Shown here one piece after another: positions 8,273 through 14,715 of a DNA stretch of 16,052 nucleotides. The stretch is taken from the NCBI GenBank assembly GCA_047619485.1, contig JBLHKE010000083.1, positions 1-16,052 on the forward strand, in the 5' to 3' direction. Every line of letters begins with the position of its first letter. Position 1 is the stretch's first letter. The notes below the pieces were generated by a model. That model saw nothing but the letters and a program-made list of their open reading frames with translations. It ran no database searches and was not told the DNA's origin. Made by a program: the position numbers and the translations under genes. The DNA comes from JBLHKE01 sp047619485 (GTDB taxonomy: Bacteria; Verrucomicrobiota; Verrucomicrobiia; Verrucomicrobiales; DEV007).

Positions 8273-8698
8273 ATGATCGACCCAATATTCATGATCCCCT
8301 TGCTGCTCGTTTGTATCGGGACGCTAATCTTCCGTTACAGAGTCACCCGATCCAAGTTGGCTAGGCGGCACTGGGCTATCGTGGCGGCCGGCGTTTGCAT
8401 AGCGCTCCTTCTGCCGCTTTCGATTGGCGCTTGGATACCTGATTTTTTCGGCCAACGATTGACTGTGGCTAGAGCGCGCGCATCAACAGGACATGAGTTT
8501 AGAGTTACGCAGCAATGGAATCATCTGGATTTCTACACTGTCTCGTTGGAAGTAACCTCACCGGACGGGAGAATGCACCGGACGACCTTGAACGGCGATG
8601 ACCCCAAGAGATGGCGTATGCCCTTGCAGATCGACGAACAAGATCGCCTTGCTAAGGTCACCCTCAGTAGTGGTCGCGAAGCCAAAGTCTCTTGGTGA
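8273..8698 (+). CDS. Cassette A protein: small membrane protein of unknown function (141 aa)
   Basis: ATG 8273 is preceded by AAGGAG (8259-8264) with 8 bases spacing, a strong ribosome site that begins only nine bases after the intron 3' end. The protein has two hydrophobic segments (about residues 5-20 and 34-54) and a C-terminal domain of about 85 residues with beta-strand-like repeats (FYTVSLEVTSPDGRMHRTTL). With both segments membrane-spanning, the C-terminal domain would be on the same side as the N-terminus. I do not recognise a family. It is the only gene of a gene cassette: boundary at 6107/6108, intron, gene, then its attC at 8715-8840. Without the intron the ATG would be about 46 bases after the blaR stop. 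Base composition is lower in GC than the flanking chromosomal genes, as is usual for captured cassettes. Confidence 0.75.
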   Translation: MIDPIFMIPLLLVCIGTLIFRYRVTRSKLARRHWAIVAAGVCIALLLPLSIGAWIPDFFGQRLTVARARASTGHEFRVTQQWNHLDFYTVSLEVTSPDGRMHRTTLNGDDPKRWRMPLQIDEQDRLAKVTLSSGREAKVSW

Positions 8699-8714
8699 CT
8701 TGAAGATCGGCGAT

Positions 8715-8840
8715 GCAGAACAAGGCGCTGCACCTGACGCCTGACCCGCTGGGACTTGAAAAGCTGAATGCCGCTACCAATCTTAACCTGCAATCGACGC
8801 TCGCCTCCCGGTCAGGCGCCGGTGAGCTAGGACGTTCGGC
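8715..8840 (+). repeat. attC recombination site of cassette A (126 bp)
   Basis: Canonical attC order and spacing: R'' GCAGAAC 8715-8721, 5-base spacer, L'' GCTGCACC 8727-8734, long centre, L' GGTGAGC 8821-8827, 6-base spacer, R' GTTCGGC 8834-8840. L'' equals the complement of L' plus one extra G, the extrahelical base that sets strand choice in integron attC sites. An inner stem CGCCTGAC/GTCAGGCG (8738-8745 with 8811-8818) extends the fold. The R' box departs from the GTTRRRY consensus at one position (C for R). R'' is the exact reverse complement of GTT+CTGC at the intron-split left boundary of the same cassette. Expected crossover is between G8834 and T8835. Confidence 0.87.
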
Positions 8841-9423
8841 TAAGAAATATGAGACTACTCCGCTTTGCCACATTCATCTTCTTCATTGGAGCTCAAGCAA
8901 TCCATGCCGACGTGAACATGGTTGAGAAAGACAAAGGGCTATACTACGAAGTTCATCGGAACGAGAATGGATTGTATTCGATACGCTACGCCCATGGTGA
9001 GTTTATAGGGCGGATTGGCGGACTCGGTCAGCCAGTGCAGATCCGTGGCCGCAACGATGGAAAGACGGTTTTCGATTGCACAGACATTAGGCCTAGCAGC
9101 AAGGCTGGATCGCTTCTGAAGGATGCAGTTGCAAAAGGATTGGTTCACAAAGATGCCTTCGTGCTCTGTTTCGAGTTTGATATCAATGTAGTGGACGAAC
9201 TCCTGATGGTTTTTAGCGGTGGGAAATATACCTTTTACCGACTCGACTTACTTTGGCTGGTGAAGCAATCGAAGGCAGACGGTCGATTTGTCGATAAATC
9301 AGGTGCCGAACAAGACGGCGCTGATGAACCCGCTACTGCTGTGGAGTCGAAGGCTAAGGGTAAAAAGAAAACTAAACCAGAATCGGAGGGGCGCTCCCAG
9401 TAGCGGGTGGCCGGCCTCTTACG
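8835..9423 (+). mobile_element. Integron-type gene cassette B
   Basis: The 589-bp unit runs from the crossover point in the cassette A R' box (8834/8835) to that in its own attC (9423/9424). It contains one gene in the array direction (8849-9403), starting eight bases after R', the compact layout typical of integron cassettes. Its own R'' box GCCGAAC (9305-9311) is the exact reverse complement of GTTCGGC at its left boundary, as required if this DNA once closed into a circle. Cassette A (6108-6109 plus 8251-8834, 586 bp without the intron) is nearly the same size. Confidence 0.8.
8849..9403 (+). CDS. Cassette B protein: uncharacterised exported protein (184 aa)
   Basis: ATG 8849 lies just after the attC R' box (GTTCGGC ends at 8840); AAGAAA immediately upstream is a weak ribosome site. 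Residues 1-20 form a signal peptide (hydrophobic core FATFIFFIGA, cleavage near IHA-D). The mature protein has a beta-rich domain to about residue 145; no conserved catalytic motif is recognised. The last 32 residues (about 153-184: Lys/Glu/Pro-rich, ending EGRSQ) are encoded by the cassette's own attC, which also supplies the TAG stop (9401-9403). The same kind of tail closes the BlaR-like protein, suggesting the tail is recombination-site sequence read as protein rather than a functional domain. No homologue or role can be named from sequence alone. Confidence 0.75.
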   Translation: MRLLRFATFIFFIGAQAIHADVNMVEKDKGLYYEVHRNENGLYSIRYAHGEFIGRIGGLGQPVQIRGRNDGKTVFDCTDIRPSSKAGSLLKDAVAKGLVHKDAFVLCFEFDINVVDELLMVFSGGKYTFYRLDLLWLVKQSKADGRFVDKSGAEQDGADEPATAVESKAKGKKKTKPESEGRSQ

Positions 9424-9429
9424 TTGCCA
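9305..9429 (+). repeat. attC recombination site of cassette B (125 bp), overlapping the gene's 3' end
   Basis: R'' GCCGAAC (9305-9311) and R' GTTGCCA (9423-9429) bound the site. A perfect 11-bp inverted repeat, ACCCGCTACTG at 9328-9338 and its complement at 9398-9408, forms the main stem. The inner L boxes are less regular than in the cassette A site (GGC at 9317-9319 against the 9409-9416 arm). The right arm 9398-9425 is identical to 6082-6109 at the end of blaR. ACGTT precedes the crossover in this site, in the cassette A site and in the intron-bearing site. Confidence 0.75.
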
Positions 9430-9451
9430 AAATACTAACCAGTCAGCCACT

Positions 9452-9649
9452 TTGAAGTCAGTTGCTATTACCATCTTGCTCATCATTGTTCCGCTCATGC
9501 TCGCCTTGGGAAGTGTTGGCATCGGGCCGAACCTAGGCCTCCCGTTCGGCCCACAAGCTGAAGGTGGAGAAGAACGCCAGAATTCATCTCCTCAGCGGCG
9601 TGGGGCGCTGTGGTTTTTGTTCCCAGCCGCTCTACTCGAAGAGGCGTAG
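9452..9649 (+). pseudogene. Start of a third cassette gene, probably truncated (cassette C)
   Basis: A third cassette should begin at 9424. From TTG 9452 a reading frame encodes a basic start and one hydrophobic segment (about residues 3-22, ITILLIIVPLMLALG) followed by GIGPNLGLPFGPQAEGG. It then runs out of frame over the recombinase remnant, ending at 9649 with no sign of a real C-terminus. The frame also stays open leftward to a GTG at 9407 inside the attC. No attC with the expected R'' box TGGCAAC was found downstream by eye. It is best explained as a cassette cut by later insertion or deletion, with the junction near 9555-9590. Confidence 0.4.
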
Positions 9650-10352
9650 CCGCAGGGGCGGTCACGGGCACTATATTTGCGCCTGCCACCACGAGTCGCG
9701 GAAGGGCAAGTTGCCGAAGTGCAAGCAACCCTGGAACCGCATCGAGGCGCTGGAGGAACTGACGTTGGCTTTTGTTGGGGAGATGATGTCGGACGGTGAA
9801 TTGGTGGCCGATATCATTACCGAGTCCGAGCGCCGGGCGTGTGACACGGTGTCATCCTTCCCGCTCGGCGGGCCTGATATCGAGAAGCAACTGGATCAAG
9901 TGAAGCGACGTGAGGGGAGGTTGATGGAGGCCTACGAGGGTGGTGCGATCGACCTGTCTGAACTCAAGGAGCGGAAGAAAAAGCTATTGGACGAGAGGTC
10001 GAGGATCAGGAGGCTGGCCGAGGCACAGAACGCCGCAGAGAAAGCGCCAGACGATAGCAAACGATCAAAGGTCGCCAGGCGCATCGCCGAGGGGGCGAAG
10101 GTGCTCGACGCGTCCACGAGTGACGCTGAGCGCAAGGAAGTAATCAAGGAGCTGTTCTCAGAGATCTTTTTCCGGGGCGAGTCTATTATCGCGTTCACGT
10201 TCTCTCATAACCTGCTTCCCGCAGACGGCGGCGAGTCGTTTTCTGGGATCGCAAATGGTTTGGTTTCGCTTCACGAACCGTTCCGCGTCACCGAGCCCGA
10301 GGAGCCTGTGCCGCGTAGTGTCCGGAAACTCGATTACAAGAGAACCTGCTGA
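9564..10352 (+). pseudogene. C-terminal remnant of a large serine recombinase
   Basis: About 262 residues matching the C-terminal half of large serine (resolvase-family) recombinases. LLSGVGRCGFC leads into a recombinase zinc beta-ribbon with Cys at 16, 19, 39, 41 and 53. A long charged helical region (about 60-190, Glu/Lys/Arg-rich, with LKERKKKLLDERSRIRRLAEAQ) matches the coiled-coil domain, and LFSEIFFRGESIIAFTF is the typical end segment. The N-terminal catalytic domain with the nucleophilic Ser and the recombinase domain, together normally 250-300 residues, are absent: the frame opens only at 9536 after a TAG, just downstream of cassette C sequence. GTG 9564 is the first possible start but the product could not catalyse recombination. 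It marks a mobile element that once sat next to, or cut into, the cassette array. Confidence 0.85.
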
Positions 10353-10779
10353 AGTTCAATCGGTTGAGGGCACGCCAAAAACCGTATTTGGGAGCGTGTT
10401 CCGCCTGCGTGAAGCTGCAAGAATGCACTGATGGACGCATTCAAACTCATCCTCGTAGGGTGTCAAAAGTCAGTCGAGCCTGTAAACACAGACGTTTCAG
10501 GCCAAGGCAACTGGTTCAGATCCTCGATCTCAACCGACCTCACAAAGGCTGTTGCCTACCGTTTCCTTTGCCTTCCCTTGCGCTTTCCGCTCTCCCGAGG
10601 GTGCGGTACCTAGCACCAAGAAAGTGCAACCCGTTGAGCGCGGAGGCGCTTGCGGGGTTCATGCTTTTGGCTGCCAATCGTCAACCCCTACAAATACGGA
10701 TTCACGATTGGTATACGCCGCACGCGACGCTCGCAAGTGCCTCCCCGACCAGTCCCTCGCGCTCTGCAGGAGTCGCGGT

Positions 10780-10806
10780 ATTTGCCGCCCCGGGGCGGCG
10801 GCAAAT
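10780..10806. terminator. Stable GC-rich hairpin, terminator-like but without a T-tract
   Basis: ATTTGCCGCC (10780-10789) pairs perfectly with GGCGGCAAAT (10797-10806) around a 7-base loop. Neither side is followed by a run of T, so intrinsic termination is uncertain. Confidence 0.35.
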
Positions 10807-11273
10807 CGCAAGGAAAGGGGCAGGGGAGATCCTCAGGGCGAGCAGGGCCGGGAAGCTGTCTGGGGAGTGCAGGTAGACCGAACCGGTCGGGGGCGTGGCT
10901 CCCGGTCGCCTGGTAGGGGTGGAGCTCTCTCCAGAGACAGGCGGCGGAGGGCGAAACTCTTGGAGCCGGCGATACTGATACCGAGGATGGATCCGATCTC
11001 CGAGGACTTTCCGTATGGAGAACCGGATCGTGCGACCGTCATGTCGGCTGAAATCGGGGATATGGGGACGTCGTCTGGCGCTGTAATAGCGGCGTTTTTA
11101 GGTTCGGCTGAGTTTTTTGACCTTACGGGCGTAGCGAAGGCGATGAAGACAGCTGCCGTGAAGATGCCGGACTTGTAAAGCTTTCGGAAAATTCTGAATT
11201 TTAGTGTGCCTTCGTGTTACGACTCGATCCATGGGCAGCCCATTCGTCCAACCTGGATTCTGGGGTCTTCCGA

Positions 11274-11291
11274 ATTGGACTAAGGTCCAAT
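11274..11291 (+). promoter_or_regulatory. Dyad upstream of the phosphatase gene, operator candidate
   Basis: ATTGGAC (11274-11280) and GTCCAAT (11285-11291) form a perfect 7-bp inverted repeat with a 4-base spacer, ending 34 bases before the phosphatase start codon. A TATAAG at 11321-11326 overlaps the GTG start. No regulator is identified and the site is a candidate only. Confidence 0.35.
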
Positions 11292-11325
11292 GGCGAGATG
11301 GCGACGATTGGTCGAATGATTATAA

Positions 11326-13047
11326 GTGATCCGACGCATTCGACATCTAGCCTCTACCGCGCTCTTTTCGGTGTTGGGGCTCACCGCATCGCCTTGCCAG
11401 GCCGCCGACTCTGGCCCAGCGACAGGTGCACCTAAGCTCGTCCTCCAGATCACCGTCGACCAGCTGCGTGGCGACCAGCCGACCCGGTATCTCGATCGCA
11501 TGGGAGAAGGCGGTTTTCGCTGGTTGCTCGAGCATGGCGCCGTTTTCGCCAATGCCCACCACGCCCACGCCAACACCGAGACCATCGTCGGCCACACCAC
11601 GCTCGCGACCGGGGCTCACCCGTCGGCGCATGGCATGATCGGCAATGTCTGGTTTGACCGCGAGTCCGGTGCCCTGAACTACAACATCGAAGACCCGCGC
11701 TACCGGCTGCTCACCTCGGGTGCCGCCGTGGACAAGAAGACCGAGATCGACCCGACTCAGAAGTTGGCGCGCAGCGATGGGCGCTCGCCCGCCGCCATCC
11801 TCTGCTCCACTTTCAGCGACGAACTCGCCATCCGCTCGGTCGGCAAGGCCAAGATCTTCGGCGTGTCGGTCAAGGATCGCGGCGCGGTCTCGATGGCGGG
11901 GCACGCCGGCAAGGCGTTCTGGTTTTCCAAGAGCGCCGGCAAATTCGTGACGAGCGACTTCTACTATGCGAAATATCCCGCATGGGTAGAGGCATGGAAC
12001 GCCAAAAACCTCCCGAGCCGCTATGGCGATCAGGCCTGGGATCTCCTCCAAGACCGCGAAACCTACGCGTTCGCCGATCGCGACGATCAGAAGTGGGAGA
12101 CGACCATGCTGCCCTTCGGTCGGCTGTTCCCCCATCGCTACGGCCCCGCCGACGGCAAACGCTTCACTACCTTCCTGACACTCAGCCCAGCCGGAGACGA
12201 ACTCACGCTCGACTTCGCCAAGGCTCTCATCGAGAACGAATCCATCGGCGCCGACGCGGTGACCGACTACCTGTCGGTGAGCTTCTCTTCGACCGATTAC
12301 GTCGGCCACCTGTTCGGTCCATCCAGCCTCGAGGCGGAGGACAACCTGTTGCGCCTCGACCGGACGCTCGCGGCGCTGCTGAGTTTCGTCGATGAGAAGG
12401 TCGGGCTCGACAATACGATCATCGCCTTCTCCGCCGACCACGGAGGTCCCGAGGTGCCGGCCGACCTCAAGCAGTACGGCTTCGAGGCCGACTACGTGCG
12501 CCCGGAATCTTGGGAGAAATCAGGCGCTTTCGATTCCCTCAAGAAGCGTTTCGGGATCGGGGAAGACCTGGTGCGCGAGTATGCCCACCCATATCTCTAC
12601 CTGAACCGGGATCTGATCCGCACGAGGGGGCTCGACCTCGGGGAGGTCGAACGCGCCGTCGCCGCAGAGCTGATGAAATTCCCCGGCGTCGCCCTCGCCG
12701 TATCCAGTACCGACCTCTCGCGCGGGGCCGTCGCAGACACGGCGCTGCTGCGGTCGGTGCTCAACAATCACAGCCCGAAGCGCTCCGGCGACATCTACGT
12801 CGTCTTCGAGCCCAACTGGTTCATCAACGATTTCGACGGTCTCGCCGTCGCCGCCACCCACGGCTCGCCGTGGCGCTACGACACCTTCGTGCCGGTTATC
12901 TTTGCCGGACCCGGGATCAAACCCCAGAAGATCTACCGCGAGATCCAGACCGTCGATGTCGCGACCACGCTCAGCGCGCTGCTCGGAACGAAGCCACCCT
13001 CCGCCAGCCGCGGAAAAATTCTAACTGAAGTCCTAGAGGGGCACTGA
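11326..13047 (+). CDS. PafA-like alkaline phosphatase / type I phosphodiesterase family protein
   Basis: A 573-residue exported enzyme of the alkaline phosphatase superfamily, PafA-type. GTG 11326 is forced because an in-frame TAA sits directly upstream (11323-11325); it gives a signal peptide (residues 1-26, MIRRIRHLASTALF..., cleavage near CQA-A). Family motifs appear in order: ITVDQLRGD (42-50, metal ligand D45), NTETIVGH with the probable nucleophile T86, TGAHPSAHGMIGNVWFDR (95-112, PafA-like Asn/Trp block), SSTDYVGHLFGP (Asp and His ligands), FSADHGG (Asp-His ligands) and ATHGSPWRYDTFVPVIFAGPGI (last His ligand). Such enzymes hydrolyse phosphate monoesters, and some diesters, in the periplasm using two zinc ions; the exact substrate cannot be told. 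No Shine-Dalgarno is visible. A small putative lipoprotein gene follows after 24 bases, so the two are probably co-transcribed. Confidence 0.93.
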   Translation: MIRRIRHLASTALFSVLGLTASPCQAADSGPATGAPKLVLQITVDQLRGDQPTRYLDRMGEGGFRWLLEHGAVFANAHHAHANTETIVGHTTLATGAHPSAHGMIGNVWFDRESGALNYNIEDPRYRLLTSGAAVDKKTEIDPTQKLARSDGRSPAAILCSTFSDELAIRSVGKAKIFGVSVKDRGAVSMAGHAGKAFWFSKSAGKFVTSDFYYAKYPAWVEAWNAKNLPSRYGDQAWDLLQDRETYAFADRDDQKWETTMLPFGRLFPHRYGPADGKRFTTFLTLSPAGDELTLDFAKALIENESIGADAVTDYLSVSFSSTDYVGHLFGPSSLEAEDNLLRLDRTLAALLSFVDEKVGLDNTIIAFSADHGGPEVPADLKQYGFEADYVRPESWEKSGAFDSLKKRFGIGEDLVREYAHPYLYLNRDLIRTRGLDLGEVERAVAAELMKFPGVALAVSSTDLSRGAVADTALLRSVLNNHSPKRSGDIYVVFEPNWFINDFDGLAVAATHGSPWRYDTFVPVIFAGPGIKPQKIYREIQTVDVATTLSALLGTKPPSASRGKILTEVLEGH

Positions 13048-13071
13048 CCCAAACCAAACCAAACCAAAACT

Positions 13072-13281
13072 ATGAAATCCATCTGCAAACAACTCGCCGT
13101 CTTCTCCGCCATTGCGCTCTCGCTGGTCTCCTCCCCGATCGTCGCCCTCACGGCAGGCGGCGGCGTTCTTGCCGTCGGCCTGAGCAGCTGCAGCACCCCG
13201 CAGCAGCGCCAAGGAGTCCGGCAGGACACGCGAATCGAGAGCCGCGCCGAGGATCGCTACGACCGCCGTCGCGATCGCTAG
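13072..13281 (+). CDS. Small putative lipoprotein with a basic C-terminal tail (69 aa)
   Basis: ATG 13072 starts 24 bases after the phosphatase stop, behind a CAAAC tandem repeat leader (about 13049-13068). A long hydrophobic N-terminus (residues 7-38) ends in LSSC (C40), a plausible lipobox, though later than usual. The mature part is 30 residues, QQR-rich then Arg/Asp/Glu-rich, ending in YDRRRDR. No family is recognised. The second small lipoprotein (13480-13734) has the same plan: QQR after the Cys, then alternating acidic and basic residues. The two may be distant paralogues. GC-rich third positions support real coding. A 12-bp hairpin follows the stop codon. Confidence 0.65.
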   Translation: MKSICKQLAVFSAIALSLVSSPIVALTAGGGVLAVGLSSCSTPQQRQGVRQDTRIESRAEDRYDRRRDR

Positions 13282-13318
13282 TAGACGGCCCGCCGTCCGA
13301 GATTGCTGGAATCGCTCA

Positions 13319-13347
13319 CCCCACGGGTCGCTAGCCGACCCGTGGGG
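13319..13347 (+). terminator. Strong hairpin closing the phosphatase-lipoprotein unit
   Basis: CCCCACGGGTCG (13319-13330) pairs perfectly with 13336-13347 around a 5-base loop (CTAGC). There is no downstream T-run, so it may act as an mRNA-end stabiliser or a weak or bidirectional terminator. It lies 38 bases after the stop of the small lipoprotein gene. Confidence 0.6.
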
Positions 13348-13479
13348 CATCCGAGTGCGCTCCCGCCGCGCCGACCTCCAGATCTCCGCCCCACGAACGA
13401 TGAGCATGAGAAGTCTCATCGCTGCCCCGATCGTGGTCCTTGTGACAAGCCAGGAAATTGCCATACTATCCCGACATCC

Positions 13480-13734
13480 ATGAACCCAATCAGATCCGCT
13501 TTTTGCTCTCTAGCTCCAATCGCCCTCGCACTCTTACTCGCTTCCTGTGCTGGAGGCGTGCAACAACGCAGCAGCGACCGCCTCGACCGGCGCCTAGAGG
13601 TGCGCGATTCCAGACTCGACACCAGCCTGGACCGGGTCGACCAGCGCGAGCAGGCGCGCAGCGGGCGATGGGAGAAGCGTTCAGAGAAGGCGGACGCCCA
13701 AGCCGAGCGGCGCTTTGAGCGCTTGACCAATTAA
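13480..13734 (+). CDS. Small lipoprotein with charged heptad-like repeats (84 aa)
   Basis: ATG 13480 opens a signal peptide with a clear lipobox: LLASC with the Cys at residue 23, followed by AGGVQQR. The mature chain is almost entirely Arg/Asp/Glu/Gln/Ser with repeated D-R-L-D-R type units (residues 31-83), likely a long helix or coiled coil lying on a membrane. The frame stays open further upstream to 13303, but that part overlaps the hairpin and lacks a signal peptide, so ATG 13480 is preferred. Function is unknown; the shape recalls other small alpha-helical envelope lipoproteins, without evidence for a specific one. It shares its layout with the protein at 13072-13281. Confidence 0.75.
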   Translation: MNPIRSAFCSLAPIALALLLASCAGGVQQRSSDRLDRRLEVRDSRLDTSLDRVDQREQARSGRWEKRSEKADAQAERRFERLTN

Positions 13735-13780
13735 CGACCGGATCCTGCACCATCCGGCGGGGGCTTGCCGCACCCGGTCG
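13735..13780 (+). terminator. Terminator-like stem after the second lipoprotein gene
   Basis: CGACCGG (13735-13741), starting right after the TAA stop, pairs with CCGGTCG (13774-13780). A smaller inner stem CGGC/GCCG is possible. There is no T-run. Confidence 0.4.
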
Positions 13781-13819
13781 CTACTGCGTCGGGTCGCCCG
13801 CCTGTAGCGCCAGCTGTCT

Positions 13820-14607
13820 CTACATGCTCTCGACGCTGGTCTGCAGCGCCTCCTGGCTGACCCGGATGAGGCCGCTGCGCGGCCGGTCAAAATCGATGAC
13901 CGTCATCATGACGGCAGAGAGGACGATCGTCAGGGCACTCATCCGCCACCGGCTGATGAACCCGCTGAGGCCGGCGTTAAAACCCGCGATGCTGACGCGA
14001 TGAGAATCAGCATCCAGAGGATGGGCGGAGGGAGGCGGTCGAGTCCTGCGGCGAGGCGCGACGTGTGCATGTCGATGACGTCGTTGACCGATGCGAGCAG
14101 CGACGCCTCGAGCGAGCCGGGCGACTTCGAGTTCACGATCTCTGCGGTGAGCGGCCAGAGGCGACCCTGCGCCGTCAGGCTCTCCTGGACAAGGCCTGCG
14201 CTGGAACTCCTGACTCAGGTATCCGCGACGCGAGTTTTTGCATATTGGTAGAGTGCCTCACGCAGGGCGAGCCCATCCGGCCCGGAAAACAGTTCTGCCC
14301 GCAGGAAGGCGCTGCCGAGGGCGTTGGCCTCATTGACGACCGACTGCCTTCGCTGGTCGTAGCGGTTGATCGTGAACCCGTAGGTGAACGCGAGGATCAG
14401 GCTTAGCAATGCGAAGATCGAGTTGAGCACGATCGCTCCACCGCCCGCCTCCCCATCCTTGAGCTGCTTTCGTTTCGAAAGTCCCACGCGATAACCCACC
14501 TCCAGCGCGACGAGCAGGCACGTCACAAACAAGCCGCAGGAGACCAAGATAGGCACCCCATAGAGTAGCGGGATCCAGATGATGTCGGCTAGCAATTCGG
14601 TGTTCAA
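13820..14607 (-). pseudogene. DUF4239 (bestrophin-like) membrane protein gene with a stop and a frameshift
   Basis: Read leftward from about 14607 (TTG start; no better start is visible) to TAG at 13820-13822. The N-terminal part has two hydrophobic segments (about residues 12-36 and 58-80) and the family signature RYDQRRQSVVNEANALGSAFLRAELF. A TGA at 14215-14217 interrupts the frame after ADT; the same frame continues with VRSSSAGLVQESLTAQG and on through MLILIAS. Near 13988-14010 the frame must shift by one base (consistent with a one-base deletion) to continue with SIAGFNAGLSGFISRWRMSA and the family's typical end, FDRPRSGLIRVSQEALQ. Joined, the parts make about 260 residues, the usual family length. 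Two independent lesions argue for a real pseudogene, unless the assembly has errors. The family's function is unknown. Confidence 0.82.
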
Positions 14608-14715
14608 GGGCTGAGTTGGTTTAGGGATTCGGCCTACCGCTTGCCTGAGTTTGCTGTATGTCTCAGTTAAGCTCCCAAGACCTCGCCCGCGCAGGCTCGT
14701 CAGTGACCGCCCCCG

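Larger units (their letters stand above)
10353..11325. other. Long stretch without a convincing gene
   Basis: No frame on either strand shows a recognisable protein, a steady codon bias or a good ribosome site over this 973-base stretch. Several frames stay open by chance, including 10552-11178 on plus and a frame from 11180 leftward on minus. Visible structures are a composite hairpin at 10505-10557, a 10-bp hairpin at 10780-10806, and a 7-bp dyad at 11274-11291 before the phosphatase gene. I looked for tRNA, RNase P RNA, SRP RNA and tmRNA hallmarks and did not find them. The stretch could be decayed mobile-element DNA linked to the recombinase remnant. Confidence 0.5.

Noticed and set aside
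8713..8925. Small plus-strand protein starting MQNKALHLTPDPLG
   Set aside because: The frame is mostly a translation of the cassette A attC site (8715-8840) and then overlaps the start of the cassette B gene in another frame. It is more likely recombination-site DNA than a gene.
10511..10530. tRNA T-arm-like word GGTTCAGATCC
   Set aside because: The flanking bases do not form a T-stem, and no acceptor, D or anticodon arms fit around it.
10552..11178. Plus-strand frame of 208 codons in the gene-less region
   Set aside because: It has uneven codon bias, no ribosome site and no recognisable domain. The minus strand is equally open over part of it, so neither is called.
11347..12441. Open frame of 364 codons on the minus strand
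   Set aside because: It lies antisense within the PafA-like phosphatase gene, which has a signal peptide and all metal-ligand motifs. Such shadows are common in GC-rich genes.
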